Shown here piece after piece: positions 12,081 through 22,103 of a stretch of DNA of 64,000 nucleotides. The position numbers and the translations under genes are program-made. Under the pieces are notes generated by a model. The model was not told where the DNA came from. It searched no databases and was given only the letters and a program-made list of their open reading frames with translations. Positions within the stretch are counted from its first letter, which is position 1, and the number at the start of each line of letters is the position of its first letter. The DNA comes from UBA7672 sp963738625 (lineage in GTDB: Bacteria; Pseudomonadota; Alphaproteobacteria; Caulobacterales; Hyphomonadaceae), in assembly GCA_963738625.1 (NCBI GenBank), contig CAVTXH010000017.1, positions 1-64,000 on the forward strand, written 5' to 3'.

Positions 12081-12593
12081 ATGACCTTCGAGCAGCTCTC
12101 CAACCTCCTGCTCGAATGGATCATACGCATCGCCGGCGCTTTCTGGCTGGTCGGCGCCTTCATGCTCTTCCGCTCGATCCGCGGCGAGATGGCCCTCGAC
12201 AACATGGCCGACCGGGTCGAGCGCCTGGCGCGCGATCTCGAACCCGGCGCCGACGAGCCGATAACGCCGCGCCCGGCCCCCGACCCAAGTGAAGCCTGGA
12301 CCGAGCGCGACGACCGCGCCCGCCGCGGCTGGATAGCGGCGCAGGCCGTCGTCCTCGCCGCTGCCGCGCTCGCCATGATCCTCATGCATCCCTTCGCTTC
12401 CGGCATGGTCGCGCTGCTGGTGCTGGGGCAGGGCGTCTACTTCCTCTGGCGAGAGCACACCGCCCGCCGCGCCCCCTCTCCCGAAACCGCCGAGCACGCC
12501 CGCCCCAGCCAGTCCACCGTCAACGCCGGCTGGGTCTCGCTCGCCATAGCCGGCCTCGTCTGGCTCGCCGCCTTTCGCGGGCTGCTTCACTGA
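12081..12593 (+). CDS. small membrane protein of unknown function inside the suc/lpd operon
   Basis: 170 aa, starting 12 bases after the sucB stop on the same strand, so co-transcription is very likely. There is one N-terminal membrane segment (IIRIAGAFWLVGAFMLF), a charged stretch from about residue 35 to 92 (MADRVERLARDLEPGADEP), a central pair of hydrophobic segments (IAAQAVVLAAAALAMILMH, GMVALLVLGQGVYFLW) and a last one near the C-terminus. I do not recognise the family. A gene in this position is not part of the standard 2-oxoglutarate dehydrogenase complex. Confidence 0.7.
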   Translation: MTFEQLSNLLLEWIIRIAGAFWLVGAFMLFRSIRGEMALDNMADRVERLARDLEPGADEPITPRPAPDPSEAWTERDDRARRGWIAAQAVVLAAAALAMILMHPFASGMVALLVLGQGVYFLWREHTARRAPSPETAEHARPSQSTVNAGWVSLAIAGLVWLAAFRGLLH

Positions 12594-12659
12594 AACGACA
12601 TTGCTAGCGGGCAACGCATCGGCCTAATCTTGCGCCTCGAGTTGGGGGGGGCGCGTGAC

Positions 12660-13028
12660 ATGAGGCGACTTGTTGCTCTGCTGCTGATCGCGACGTCGGC
12701 GTGGATGCTCTACCAGCTCGCCTGGCGCCATCACGGCTTCGGCGAGATCGGCCTCGTCGAAATGCTCCGCCGCGAATACGCAAATCCCGACTTCGCCTAT
12801 CCCGCCATCGCCGCGGTGCTCGGCGTCGGCGGCGGCATGATCGCCCTGATTGGCGGCGTCGGCGGCGCCGCCATCGCAATGATCGGCGGGGTCATCGCCG
12901 CCGGCTACGCTATGTATGTGGGCGGCCTTGTATGGACCGGCGACTGGCGTCTCTGGGAGAACCAGACGATCCTCTCCATCGCCCTGCTCAGCCTTGCAGG
13001 GGTTGTCGCCCTTCTGGGTCGCGGTTAG
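12660..13028 (+). CDS. small Gly/Ala-rich membrane protein, unknown function
   Basis: 122 aa. I chose the ATG at 12660 because a run of seven Gs lies just upstream; a longer frame from 12630 lacks a better ribosome site. It has an N-terminal hydrophobic segment (LVALLLIATSAWMLYQL), a middle region rich in glycine with a GGVGGAAIAMIGGVIAAG repeat-like membrane stretch (about residues 60-90), and a final hydrophobic segment (ILSIALLSLAGVVALLG). It sits between the previous membrane protein and lpdA on the same strand. The family is not recognised. Confidence 0.65.
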   Translation: MRRLVALLLIATSAWMLYQLAWRHHGFGEIGLVEMLRREYANPDFAYPAIAAVLGVGGGMIALIGGVGGAAIAMIGGVIAAGYAMYVGGLVWTGDWRLWENQTILSIALLSLAGVVALLGRG

Positions 13029-13155
13029 CTCGTCTAATCGGCCAGTTTAACGGCGTTTCGCACGTCCGCCCGCGTCCCCATATTCCGTTTGTTGATCTGA
13101 AACCGCCCGCGTATAGCTTCGCGCGAAAATCGGCTGAGCTTGAAAGACTGAAAGC

Positions 13156-14559
<1,404 letters not shown>

Positions 14560-14626
14560 GTCGGCATGCTGGTTGCTGGGGCGATTGGACCCGGCAGGGT
14601 AGCCGGGCGACGTGGAGGAAACGGGC

Positions 14627-15529
14627 GTGAGCACCGTTGCAGCCCTCACCAACGAACTCGCAATGGCGCGTGAAGCGGTTGCCGGACGGCTGCGCGGCGT
14701 CGACCCCACCGATTTTCCGGCCATGCGCCGCGCTTACGACGCCTTCGCCGAAAACGATCCCATGCCCGACCTGGCCACCAGCTCGGACATCGATCTTGGC
14801 GGCGTTTCCTGCCTCGGCCTCCTGCCCAAGGGTTCGAGCGGCGATCATGTCGTGTTCTGGCTGCACGGCGGCGGCTTCGCCATGGGCTCTTCGCGCTCCC
14901 ACAAAGGGCTCGCCTCCCAGATTGCCGCCATAGCCCGCACGGCGGCTGTCCTGCCCGACTATCGCCTCGCGCCCGAACATCATCATCCCGCTGCGCTCGA
15001 CGACTGCGTCGCCGCCTATGCCGCCGTCCTCAAGGAAGGCGTCGAGGCCCGCAACGTCATCCTCGCTGGCGACAGCGCCGGCGGCGGTCTCGCCGTCGCC
15101 ACGGCGCTCAAGCTGAAAGAGCAGGGCGTCCAGCTTCCCGCCGGTCTCATGCTGCTCTCTCCGTGGGTCGATCTCGCCAACCGCGGCTGGAGCCACGGCG
15201 CGAAGCAGACGCGCGATCCCTTCCTCACCTCCAACGGCCTGTCGGTTCGCGCCAAACAGTATCTCGGCGAAGGCGCCGCCAATCTCGATATTCTCGACGC
15301 CGACCTGCGCGGTCTGCCGCCCGCCTTCATCCAGACCGGCGAAGCCGAAATCCTGATGTCGGATTCAACCGCGCTCGCCGAACGCCTCGGCGCCGCCGGC
15401 GTGCCGGTCACGCTCGAGATCTGGCCGGACATGTTCCACATCTTCCAGGCGCGCTACTCAATGCTGGGCCAGGCCCGCCACGCCATCCAGCGCCTCGGCC
15501 AATGGGCCGCCGCGCACACCGCGAAATAA
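14627..15529 (+). CDS. alpha/beta hydrolase, hormone-sensitive lipase family
   Basis: 300 aa from the GTG at 14627, which has GGAGG eight bases upstream; the GTG at 14612 in the same frame overlaps that ribosome site. Motifs of family IV esterases are present: HGGGFAMGS (oxyanion hole) near residue 84, the nucleophile in GDSAGGG near residue 149, and the acid and histidine late in the protein (WPDMFHIFQA). Expected activity is hydrolysis of short-chain acyl or aryl esters in the cytosol. It follows lpdA by about 70 bases and may or may not share its transcript. Confidence 0.85.
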   Translation: MSTVAALTNELAMAREAVAGRLRGVDPTDFPAMRRAYDAFAENDPMPDLATSSDIDLGGVSCLGLLPKGSSGDHVVFWLHGGGFAMGSSRSHKGLASQIAAIARTAAVLPDYRLAPEHHHPAALDDCVAAYAAVLKEGVEARNVILAGDSAGGGLAVATALKLKEQGVQLPAGLMLLSPWVDLANRGWSHGAKQTRDPFLTSNGLSVRAKQYLGEGAANLDILDADLRGLPPAFIQTGEAEILMSDSTALAERLGAAGVPVTLEIWPDMFHIFQARYSMLGQARHAIQRLGQWAAAHTAK

Positions 15530-15562
15530 TCCGGAACCGCCGGTCATTTTCCACCACCGACT

Positions 15563-15669
15563 GTCATTCCGGAAACGCGCAGCGTTATCCGGAAGCCAGG
15601 GGCCACGCGTTGAGACCTCGCATCGAGCGCCTGGCTTCCGGGTCTCCGCTTCGCTACGCCGGCAATGAC
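15563..15669. repeat. intergenic palindromic repeat unit
   Basis: The unit opens with GTCATTCCGG and closes with CCGGCAATGAC, partly inverted ends. Inside is a perfect 12-base inverted repeat, CCGGAAGCCAGG at 15589-15600 and CCTGGCTTCCGG at 15630-15641. Related units with GTCATCCCGG ends lie at 16173 and 33662. Such GTCATTCCGG-type palindromes are dispersed repeats of many alphaproteobacterial intergenic regions; this one may also act as a transcription terminator for the hydrolase gene. Confidence 0.7.
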
Positions 15670-15721
15670 GCCGTTGGTGTGGGATAAGTGCGTTACCGGG
15701 CCCACACCTGCGGGCGGTTTC

Positions 15722-15822
15722 GAGAAAAATCTCCCGCGCGAATCCAGCGCTCTAGAAAAAAGATCGAGACATCTTCAGGAGAGTTTTCCTACGCCTCTCG
15801 GGCCGGGCGCATAATGCCGGTC
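15722..15822 (+). promoter_or_regulatory. conserved leader, copy A, in front of a small ORF
   Basis: About 100 bases that recur almost unchanged at 63742-63842 and, more diverged and inverted, at about 33288-33383. Blocks shared by all three copies: AAATCTCCCG, CAGCG, GAAAAA(A)AG, a near-palindrome AGGA.AGTT.TCCTAC, and an A/T-rich ATAAT. Copies A and B differ by a one-base indel upstream of AGGAGAG, so this part is not coding. CATAAT at 15810-15815 could be a -10 element, which would place transcription start at or next to the ATG at 15823 (a leaderless message). That reading is inference. Confidence 0.6.
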
Positions 15823-16296
15823 ATGACCTGGGCACACCCGCGCGCAAACTGGAGTAGGACCCCTTCGCTCACCGAGCTTTGGCTCGAGGCGCTGCTGCGT
15901 GCGTTTGCGATGCTCTGGTCGGCCGTTGCGACGATTGTCGGGATGCGCCCCAGCCGTCTTCCCCGTGAATGCCACACGGACGTGACGCCTGCAGCTCTGC
16001 CCCAACAGGAGTGCGACCCAATCGAGGAAACCGAACAGGCTGCACCAACCAGCCGCCAAACTGCCGAAGCCCGTGCTCAGGGGACGCGAAGCGTCCGTCT
16101 TGAAGCAGTAAGACGCCTCCGCATCGAAAGCGGGCGCGCCGCCGCCAGCACCAAGCTGGCGCATCAGGGGAGTGTCATCCCGGAAGCGCGGAGCCCATTC
16201 CCAAACAAGGATGGCCGGGACCCATTTCCCAACATCGGGACTCGCAGACCCATGGATCCCGGCTCTCCAGCGCTCACGCGCTTGCCGTGGGGATGA
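15814..16296 (+). CDS. small protein of duplicated family, copy A, C-terminus running into a repeat
   Basis: 160 aa from the ATG at 15814, or 157 aa from the ATG at 15823. The first ~57 residues are homologous to the ORF at 63834: both begin MPVMT.AHPRANWSRTPS and share EALLRAFAMLWSAVA, a probable amphipathic or membrane-associated helix, then PSR..REC.T. DNA identity is 36 and 41 bases without a change in two blocks. After residue ~119 the frame reads through a palindromic repeat (from 16173), so the end is probably not the ancestral one. I know no function for it. No clear Shine-Dalgarno sequence precedes either ATG. Confidence 0.5.
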   Translation: MPVMTWAHPRANWSRTPSLTELWLEALLRAFAMLWSAVATIVGMRPSRLPRECHTDVTPAALPQQECDPIEETEQAAPTSRQTAEARAQGTRSVRLEAVRRLRIESGRAAASTKLAHQGSVIPEARSPFPNKDGRDPFPNIGTRRPMDPGSPALTRLPWG

Positions 16297-16299
16297 CAG
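16173..16299. repeat. dispersed palindromic repeat overlapping the small ORF
   Basis: Starts TGTCATCCCGGAAGCGC and ends GGGGATGACAG. Several internal blocks match the unit at 33662-33774 exactly, including ATCGGGACTCGCAGACC and CCCGGCTCTCCAGCGCT. It lies in frame with the upstream small ORF, giving that protein its last ~40 residues (GSVIPEARSPF onward). Confidence 0.75.
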
Positions 16300-16665
16300 G
16301 CTTGGTTGTTGCGAGATTTCGCTGCTGGGACTCGCGCGCGCCTAGCTGACCGCTCGCGCTCGAACCCAACTTACACTGCTCCGAAGCGCCAGCTTCCGGA
16401 GCGGCAGCCGCACGCCCCCTTCCCGCGCAGTAATCCGAAATCTGATTCATTTATTCCCGCCCCGATTGCCTCGTTCGCTGAACGAGCCTATCCCCGCGCC
16501 CATGACGACCCGCGCCGCCATGCTTCGACTCAAATGGCAGGCCATCACATGGCCTGCGCCGGCGCGTCGCGACTAGAGCGACAAGGCCGGCGGCGGAAGC
16601 GCCGGCGATCCTCGTCCCGACCGACCTCTCCGCAGCCAGACTTGAGGACGAGCGGAGAGACCAGG
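16300..16665. other. 366-base leader region before the EamA gene, no convincing gene
   Basis: The reading frame of the EamA gene stays open here, but the peptide is Arg/Pro/Ser-rich low-complexity and I do not count it as coding. The region has a stem-loop, CAGGCCAT (16538-16545) with ATGGCCTG (16549-16556), and an inverted pair CTCTCCG / CGGAGAG just upstream of the EamA start. These may form a structured 5' leader. Confidence 0.4.
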
Positions 16666-17613
16666 ATGACCCCCGCGGCCGTTCCAACCGCGCAAGAGAC
16701 GCGCAACCGCACCATCGGCGTTTTTCTCGCCGCCGGCGGCGCAGGCCTCTTCTCGCTCAAGGGCGTGGTCATCAAGCTCGCCTTCGCCGAAGGCATGGGC
16801 GTCAGCCAGCTTCTCACCTTCCGCATGGCTTTCGCGCTGCCGGTCTATCTGGCGATTGGCGTCTACGCCTATCTGCGCATCAAACAGAAACCCACAGCGA
16901 GGCTCTACGCCATCGCCGCCGGCCTCGGGATCATGAGCTATTACATTTCCTCGTGGCTGAACTTCGAGGGGCTGAAATACGTCTCGGCCCAGCTCGAACG
17001 CCTGATCCTCTACATCTATCCCACCATGGTCGCGCTGATGACCTGGGCTTTCTACAAGCAGCCGATCACCAAGCGGCATGTGCTTGCGCTCGTGCTCGCC
17101 TATGCCGGCGTCGCCATCCTGTTCGGCGCCGAGATCGGGCATCAGGGCCCCAACGCTCTGCTCGGCGGCGGCCTCATTTTCGCGGGCGCGCTGATTTATG
17201 CGGTCTATGTCACGGCCTCGAAGCCGATCATCGCCGCCATGGGCTCGACGCTGTTCACCGCCTTCGCGATGAGCTCAGCTTCGGTCGCCTTCCTCGCCCA
17301 GAGCGGCGTCGAGATCGCGCTCAACGGCATGCCGATGGTCACCGCCAACGGCTTGTGGCTCAGCCTCGTGCTCGCGATGCTCTGCACCGTCATCCCCAGC
17401 TTCATGATCGCCGAGGCCATCAACCGCATCGGCCCCGGGCCGATGAGCGCCATCGGCGGCGTCGGTCCCGTCATCGCGGCCTGGGCCGCCGTCGTCGTGC
17501 TGCATGAACCCTTCGGCCTGCCTCACATCATCGCCATGGCGCTGACAATCCTCGGCGTCTGGCTGCTCGCCAAGCCACGCATCACGCAAACCGCGGGGGC
17601 GCGAACCTGGTAG
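16666..17613 (+). CDS. EamA-family (DMT superfamily) transporter
   Basis: 315 aa from the ATG at 16666 (GGAGAGACC upstream); translation from 16306 would add 120 low-complexity residues. Ten hydrophobic segments in two EamA repeats: the first begins GVFLAAGGAGLFSLKGVVIKL, the second around GGGLIFAGALIYAVYV, ending with the typical HEPFGLPHIIAMALTILGVW. These are drug/metabolite exporters of the inner membrane; the substrate is unknown. Its stop codon abuts that of the convergent amidase gene (TAGCTA). Confidence 0.88.
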   Translation: MTPAAVPTAQETRNRTIGVFLAAGGAGLFSLKGVVIKLAFAEGMGVSQLLTFRMAFALPVYLAIGVYAYLRIKQKPTARLYAIAAGLGIMSYYISSWLNFEGLKYVSAQLERLILYIYPTMVALMTWAFYKQPITKRHVLALVLAYAGVAILFGAEIGHQGPNALLGGGLIFAGALIYAVYVTASKPIIAAMGSTLFTAFAMSSASVAFLAQSGVEIALNGMPMVTANGLWLSLVLAMLCTVIPSFMIAEAINRIGPGPMSAIGGVGPVIAAWAAVVVLHEPFGLPHIIAMALTILGVWLLAKPRITQTAGARTW

Positions 17614-18990
17614 CTAGCCGGCGAGTGCAGGCGGTTCGATCTCATGGCCGACCATCCCGGCAAACGCGATGGTGGTATGATCCTCGAGGAAGGGCCCGAT
17701 CGCCTGCACGCCGAGCGGCAGCCCTTGGGCGTTCAGCCCCAGCGGAATGGCCGTCGACGGCAGGTTGGCCACCGTGGCGATGCCGGCCCACGCCAGCTGT
17801 GCGCCGAAATTGCTGTGCTCGCCGTCCAGCATGAGCTTGCGCCTTCGCCAGTCAGCCTCTTCGGAATGCGGGAAGGCCGGCGTGCCGAAAGCAGGGCAGA
17901 GCACGATATCGAAATGGCGGAAGAAGTCGGACCACTGCCGTCGAATTCTCAGCTGGTCGTCAAGATGGCCCAGCCAGTCATGCGCCGTGATCGGCGGACG
18001 ATCGCTCTTGCCCCGGCGGGTGATGATGGTGTGGAGCAACGCCTGATAGGTCTTCCACGACACCGAAAGGTCCGGCAGCAGGCTCGATTGCCGGGCAACG
18101 CTCGCCCCTTCGCGGGTAAGGCGGTCGGCAAGTTTCTCGATGGCGCCTCTGATATCCGCATCCGCCCGCGCCGCTGGATGTTCGTCGAGCACGAATACGC
18201 GGAAACTCGCCAGCCGCCCATGCCTCGCCCGCGGAAGGATCAGCTTGTTGGCCGGCGATTCCGCATCCGGCCCCGCCACCAGGTCGAGCGCCGTTGCGAG
18301 ATCCGCCGCAGACCGGGCCAGCGGGCCGAGCACGCTCAGCAGCTGCGGCGCGACCTGCACTCCGCCATAGGTATGCCCGCCCATCGGAATCACGCCATGG
18401 CTGGTCTTGTGCCCATAGACGCCGCAGAACGCCGCCGGCACGCGGATCGATCCGCCAATGTCTGAGCCCATCTCCAGCGCCGAGAAGCCCATCGCGATCG
18501 CCGCGGCGCATCCGCCGGACGAACCTCCGGGAGATCTCGTCAAATCGTGCGGATTGTTGGTGCGCCCATAGATCGGGTTCGCCGACTGCCAGTCGCCAAG
18601 CGCAGGCGGAACGTTGGTCTTGCCCAGCACGACCGCGCCCGCCGCTTTCAGTCTCTGCACCGCCAGAGCATCCTCGCGCGCGCGATACTCGAAGTGTTCC
18701 GGAAATCCCCACGTGGTCGGATGTCCGCGCAGGTCGTAGCTTTCCTTCACCGTCATGGGAATGCCGAGCAGCGGCTTGGTCTCGCCGCGGGCAATCAGAT
18801 TGTCGGCCATCCGCGCTTCGGCCTGCGCCCGCTCGAAGTCGCGAACGACAACGGCGTTGATCTGCGGATCGAGCGCTTCGATTCTGGCAATCGATGCATC
18901 GCAAAGCTCGACGGCGCTGAAAGATTTCTTCTTCAGCCCCGCCGCCAGTGTTGCGGCGGATACCCGCGCAAGGTCGCTGTCGAGGTTCAT
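17614..18990 (-). CDS. amidase (amidase signature family)
   Basis: 458 aa from the ATG at 18990, which has GGGAGG eight bases upstream. The Ser-Ser-Lys machinery is visible: Lys in GIPMTVKESYDL (near residue 80), the cis-serine in RSPGGSSGG and the nucleophile in GSDIGGSIRVPAAFCG. Family members hydrolyse amide bonds of many substrates; this one looks like the glutamyl-tRNA amidotransferase A-like general amidases, but no GatB or GatC gene is near, so a role in tRNA amidation is unlikely. Transcribed against the EamA gene. Confidence 0.9.
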   Translation of the reverse strand: MNLDSDLARVSAATLAAGLKKKSFSAVELCDASIARIEALDPQINAVVVRDFERAQAEARMADNLIARGETKPLLGIPMTVKESYDLRGHPTTWGFPEHFEYRAREDALAVQRLKAAGAVVLGKTNVPPALGDWQSANPIYGRTNNPHDLTRSPGGSSGGCAAAIAMGFSALEMGSDIGGSIRVPAAFCGVYGHKTSHGVIPMGGHTYGGVQVAPQLLSVLGPLARSAADLATALDLVAGPDAESPANKLILPRARHGRLASFRVFVLDEHPAARADADIRGAIEKLADRLTREGASVARQSSLLPDLSVSWKTYQALLHTIITRRGKSDRPPITAHDWLGHLDDQLRIRRQWSDFFRHFDIVLCPAFGTPAFPHSEEADWRRRKLMLDGEHSNFGAQLAWAGIATVANLPSTAIPLGLNAQGLPLGVQAIGPFLEDHTTIAFAGMVGHEIEPPALAG

Positions 18991-19247
18991 GGGGGACGCC
19001 TCCCGCAATCCACTCTAGCGCCCGCGCCGCGCCGCGCCAGCCTCGGCGATTGGCGCGGCGCGCGAACCGCCCTCCGCAATGCCTTGCAGGAATGTGATCC
19101 CGCCGTTCGCAGGCGCCGCAACGATTTATGTTGGGGATAGCCGCAAAGGCAGGATAAAAGAGCCATCTATCGTTGATAGGTGTCCGGCTCTGACGAAGCG
19201 CGCAGGGCCGGAAGAACCCCATCGCCGGGGTTATCGCGGGGATAAAG

Positions 19248-20405
19248 ATGAAAGCGACGAACTGGATGCGGCGGCTGTCGACCGCCGGCTTGCTGGCCGT
19301 CATCGGCGGAAGCGCGCTGGCGCAGACGCCTGCGCCGGCCGCCGCGAGTCTGCTGGGGGTCAATTGCAACGCCCCGCCGGCGCTGCACTGTCCCGATACG
19401 GCCTGCGAAAGCGACCGCGTCACCCAGCCCGGCAACACGGTCGAGATGAAGACGCGCCGGACTTATTTCCTCGACTGCCCCGCCGGCTACAAGCCGGGCG
19501 ACAAGGTCAATCTCGTTCTGTCGCTGCACGGCGCCGGCTCCTACGCCAACTGGCAGCGCAACTACGCGCCCTTCATGGACGTGAAGGACAAGCACAAGCT
19601 GGTCATCATGACGCCCGGCTCGCCCACGCGCACCTGGAGCGCAGCGGACGATGAATACCTGCACAACATCGTCGACCGCGTCGTCGAGGCAGTAGGCAAG
19701 GGCAATGTCGAGCGCTTCATTCTCGCCGGCCACAGCCAGGGCGGGATGACGTCGAACCGGATTATCTGCACCGACTATTTCAAGGACAAGGTCGATGTTC
19801 GCATCTCACTTTCGGGCGGACGCATCGGACCGACGACCCCGGCTGGCCGCGGCTTCGGCGCCGGCGGGCTGCCGGTCTATCAGCAAATCCCCGGCCAGGC
19901 GCCGCCCGCGCCCGCGCCGCGCCCGCTCGGCGCTGCTCCGTCCGGCCCTCCCGGCGGCGCGTGCGATTATTCCTTCATCTTCACCAACGGCGAATACGAA
20001 TCGATCCCCGGCGAGACCTCGCCGCTGGCCGACAAATTCGGCTGCCAGATGCGCCGCAAGGAAGAGGACGTGGTCGATCCCAAGCCCGGCTATGTCTGGG
20101 ATGCAACGCGCCAGGATCCCGGCACGGACGGCTGGGGCCGCTATCCCCGCTCGGGCCGCGCAACCGTCTACACCTATCCCGGCTGCAAGGACGGCCGCGT
20201 TGTCGCCGACGTGGTGCGCCTCCAGAAAGGCCACACCGAAGGCCTCGAGCCTAATGTAACGGACAAGCTGATCGCGCTCGCCGTTTCGGCCAAGGGCGGC
20301 AAGATCAAGAATGGCTCATGGAATCCGCCGTCTCCGCCGCCCGCTCCGCCGGCGCCTGGCGGGCCGCCGGCCGCCGCCCCGGCCGCAGCGCCGCGTCCGA
20401 ACTAG
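19248..20405 (+). CDS. secreted alpha/beta hydrolase, PHB-depolymerase-like
   Basis: 385 aa. Signal peptide with cleavage near ALAQ (residue ~26). The catalytic core shows LSLHGAGSYANW (oxyanion region) and the serine nucleophile in LAGHSQGGMTSN near residue 166. Cysteines in the mature part (NCNAPPALHCPDTAC, DCPAGY, CDYSF, GCQM) suggest disulfides, fitting secretion. The last ~30 residues are almost pure Pro/Ala/Gly. The layout resembles polyhydroxybutyrate depolymerases and feruloyl esterase-like proteins, but the substrate is not certain. Confidence 0.75.
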   Translation: MKATNWMRRLSTAGLLAVIGGSALAQTPAPAAASLLGVNCNAPPALHCPDTACESDRVTQPGNTVEMKTRRTYFLDCPAGYKPGDKVNLVLSLHGAGSYANWQRNYAPFMDVKDKHKLVIMTPGSPTRTWSAADDEYLHNIVDRVVEAVGKGNVERFILAGHSQGGMTSNRIICTDYFKDKVDVRISLSGGRIGPTTPAGRGFGAGGLPVYQQIPGQAPPAPAPRPLGAAPSGPPGGACDYSFIFTNGEYESIPGETSPLADKFGCQMRRKEEDVVDPKPGYVWDATRQDPGTDGWGRYPRSGRATVYTYPGCKDGRVVADVVRLQKGHTEGLEPNVTDKLIALAVSAKGGKIKNGSWNPPSPPPAPPAPGGPPAAAPAAAPRPN

Positions 20406-20428
20406 GGCCATCGCGAGCTGACCGGTCC

Positions 20429-20460
20429 GGCAGCGGAGAAATCCGCTGCCGCTTCCGTTT
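20429..20460 (+). terminator. probable terminator after the secreted hydrolase
   Basis: Perfect nine-base inverted repeat GGCAGCGGA (20429-20437) and TCCGCTGCC (20442-20450) with a GAAA tetraloop, followed by GCTTCCGTTT. The T-tract is short, so termination may be partial. Confidence 0.55.
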
Positions 20461-20512
20461 GGGCTCCACCGATCTTCGCGCTAGTTTCTCCCGGAATAGG
20501 GAGACGCCTTCC

Positions 20513-20917
20513 ATGCCCAACAACCGCCTTCGCCTCCTCGCCGCTTCAATGCTTGCTGCCGCGGCGCTTTCCGCGTGCTCGGGCGAATCGCCGCTCGCAA
20601 GCGATTTCAACCTCGTTGGCACCGAGCCGTTCTGGGCGATGCAGATCTCTAAGGAGGCCAATACCGCCAAGTTCAGCCGTCCGGGCGAAAGCGAACTCGA
20701 AGCCGGTTATCCCGTCGAATCGAAAGGCGCAGGCGGCGCTATCGTGCTGACCTCGACATCGCCCGACGGCGACATCGTGATGACGCTGACCAAGAAGGAG
20801 TGCATGGACGGCATGTCCGACCGCAAATATCCCTGGGCGGCGAGCGTCGCCTACAAAGGCCAGACGCTGAAGGGCTGCGCGGCGTCGAAGGAATATATGA
20901 AGGAGACCGCGCAGTAG
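20513..20917 (+). CDS. small lipoprotein, COG3650-like
   Basis: 134 aa from the ATG at 20513; the longer frame to 20318 overlaps the upstream gene and its terminator. Lipobox LSAC with the lipidated cysteine at residue ~22. The mature domain has GTEPFWAMQI, CMDGMSDRKYPW and a late GCA, the pattern of a family of periplasmic proteins of unknown function (COG3650, related to YbaY/META-like lipoproteins). The two mature cysteines probably form a disulfide. Confidence 0.75.
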   Translation: MPNNRLRLLAASMLAAAALSACSGESPLASDFNLVGTEPFWAMQISKEANTAKFSRPGESELEAGYPVESKGAGGAIVLTSTSPDGDIVMTLTKKECMDGMSDRKYPWAASVAYKGQTLKGCAASKEYMKETAQ

Positions 20918-20929
20918 GCGCGTCTCAGG

Positions 20930-21862
20930 TCACGCCCTGGGGTGCGCCTCGGAGTGCACTTTCATCAGGCGCGCAGCGTCGACGCCGGTGTAGATTTGGG
21001 TCGTCGACAGGCTGGCATGGCCCAGCAGCGCTTGGATCGAGCGCAGGTCGCCGCCATTTGCCAGCAGGTGCGTCGCGAAGGAGTGGCGCAACGCGTGTGG
21101 CGTCGCCGTTTCCGGCAGGCCGAGCTGGTGGCGCAGCCTCTCCATCAGCCGCTGCACCAGCCGCGGATTAAGCGGGCCTCCCTTTGTGCCGCGGAAGATC
21201 GGCTCGCCGGGCGCGGCCGGGTAGGGGCAGACTTTCACGTAGGCGTTCACCGCCTGCCGCACGACATCGATCAGCGGCACTAGACGAACCTTGCGACCCT
21301 TGCCGAGCACGCGCAAAGCCTGGGGCGCTGGAACATCCCTGCCGGTCAGCGCCAGCGCTTCCGAGAGGCGAAGCCCCGCGCCGTAAAGCAGCGACAGCAT
21401 GGCGGCGTCGCGCGCCAGCACCCATTCCGGCGCATCGATCACATCGTCGCCTTCGCCTGCCATGTCGATCGCCTTCGACGCCAGCGACACAGGCAAGGGG
21501 CGGGGCAGGCGGTGCGGACGGCGCGGGCTTTCGAACATCATCGCCTTGGCGTTGGGGCTATCCAGCCTGCGGTCGAGAAACTTGAAAAAGGCGCGCAGCG
21601 AGGACGCAGCACGCGCGCGGGACGTCGCCGCCAGATTGTCCTGGCTGCGGCGCTTGGCGAGCCAGGCGATCACGTCATGGCGCGACAGGCGCGCGAGGTC
21701 CGAGACATGCGGCTCCTGCCCCAGATGCTCGACCAGAAAGGCGATGAAGTTGGCGATATCGCGCTGGTAGGCCTCGATGGTTTTGTCCGACGCGCGGCGC
21801 TCGGTCTCCAACCAGACCGTGAACTCCTGCAACGCTTCGGTGGCCGTACGCGCCTTACCCAT
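20930..21862 (-). CDS. xerC: tyrosine recombinase XerC
   Basis: 310 aa. The N-terminal SAM-like core-binding domain spans residues ~8-100 (TIEAYQRDIANFIAFL). The catalytic domain has the arginine in LLYGAGLRLSEAL, the lysine in VLGKGRKVR, the HALRHSFATHLL box and the GHASLSTTQIYTGVD box with the tyrosine nucleophile. With XerD it resolves chromosome dimers at dif. It is divergent from priA with a 241-base spacer, a pairing seen in other alphaproteobacteria. Confidence 0.93.
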   Translation of the reverse strand: MGKARTATEALQEFTVWLETERRASDKTIEAYQRDIANFIAFLVEHLGQEPHVSDLARLSRHDVIAWLAKRRSQDNLAATSRARAASSLRAFFKFLDRRLDSPNAKAMMFESPRRPHRLPRPLPVSLASKAIDMAGEGDDVIDAPEWVLARDAAMLSLLYGAGLRLSEALALTGRDVPAPQALRVLGKGRKVRLVPLIDVVRQAVNAYVKVCPYPAAPGEPIFRGTKGGPLNPRLVQRLMERLRHQLGLPETATPHALRHSFATHLLANGGDLRSIQALLGHASLSTTQIYTGVDAARLMKVHSEAHPRA

Positions 21863-22103
21863 TGGGGCAAGATGAGGGGGTCGGATTAAGGGGGCGTTTC
21901 CTTCCTACCAGCCAGTGGCGAGCGTGTCGCCCGCGCCGCCATCTTAGGACTCATTAGTGTTCGCGCTGGAATTTGGCGCGGCCCACACTGCCATGCAACG
22001 CCGCTCGATATGCGCGACCGGACACGCCCCACGCTCCGACCCCACGGGTTTTCAACAGCTTAGCTTGGTTGAACCGTAGCGCTTGCCCGGTCATTCTCCC
22101 GCC

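Noticed and set aside
16306..16665. N-terminal extension of the EamA transporter
   Set aside because: The 120 residues are low-complexity and no EamA protein I know has them; the ATG at 16666 has a better ribosome site and matches the family start.
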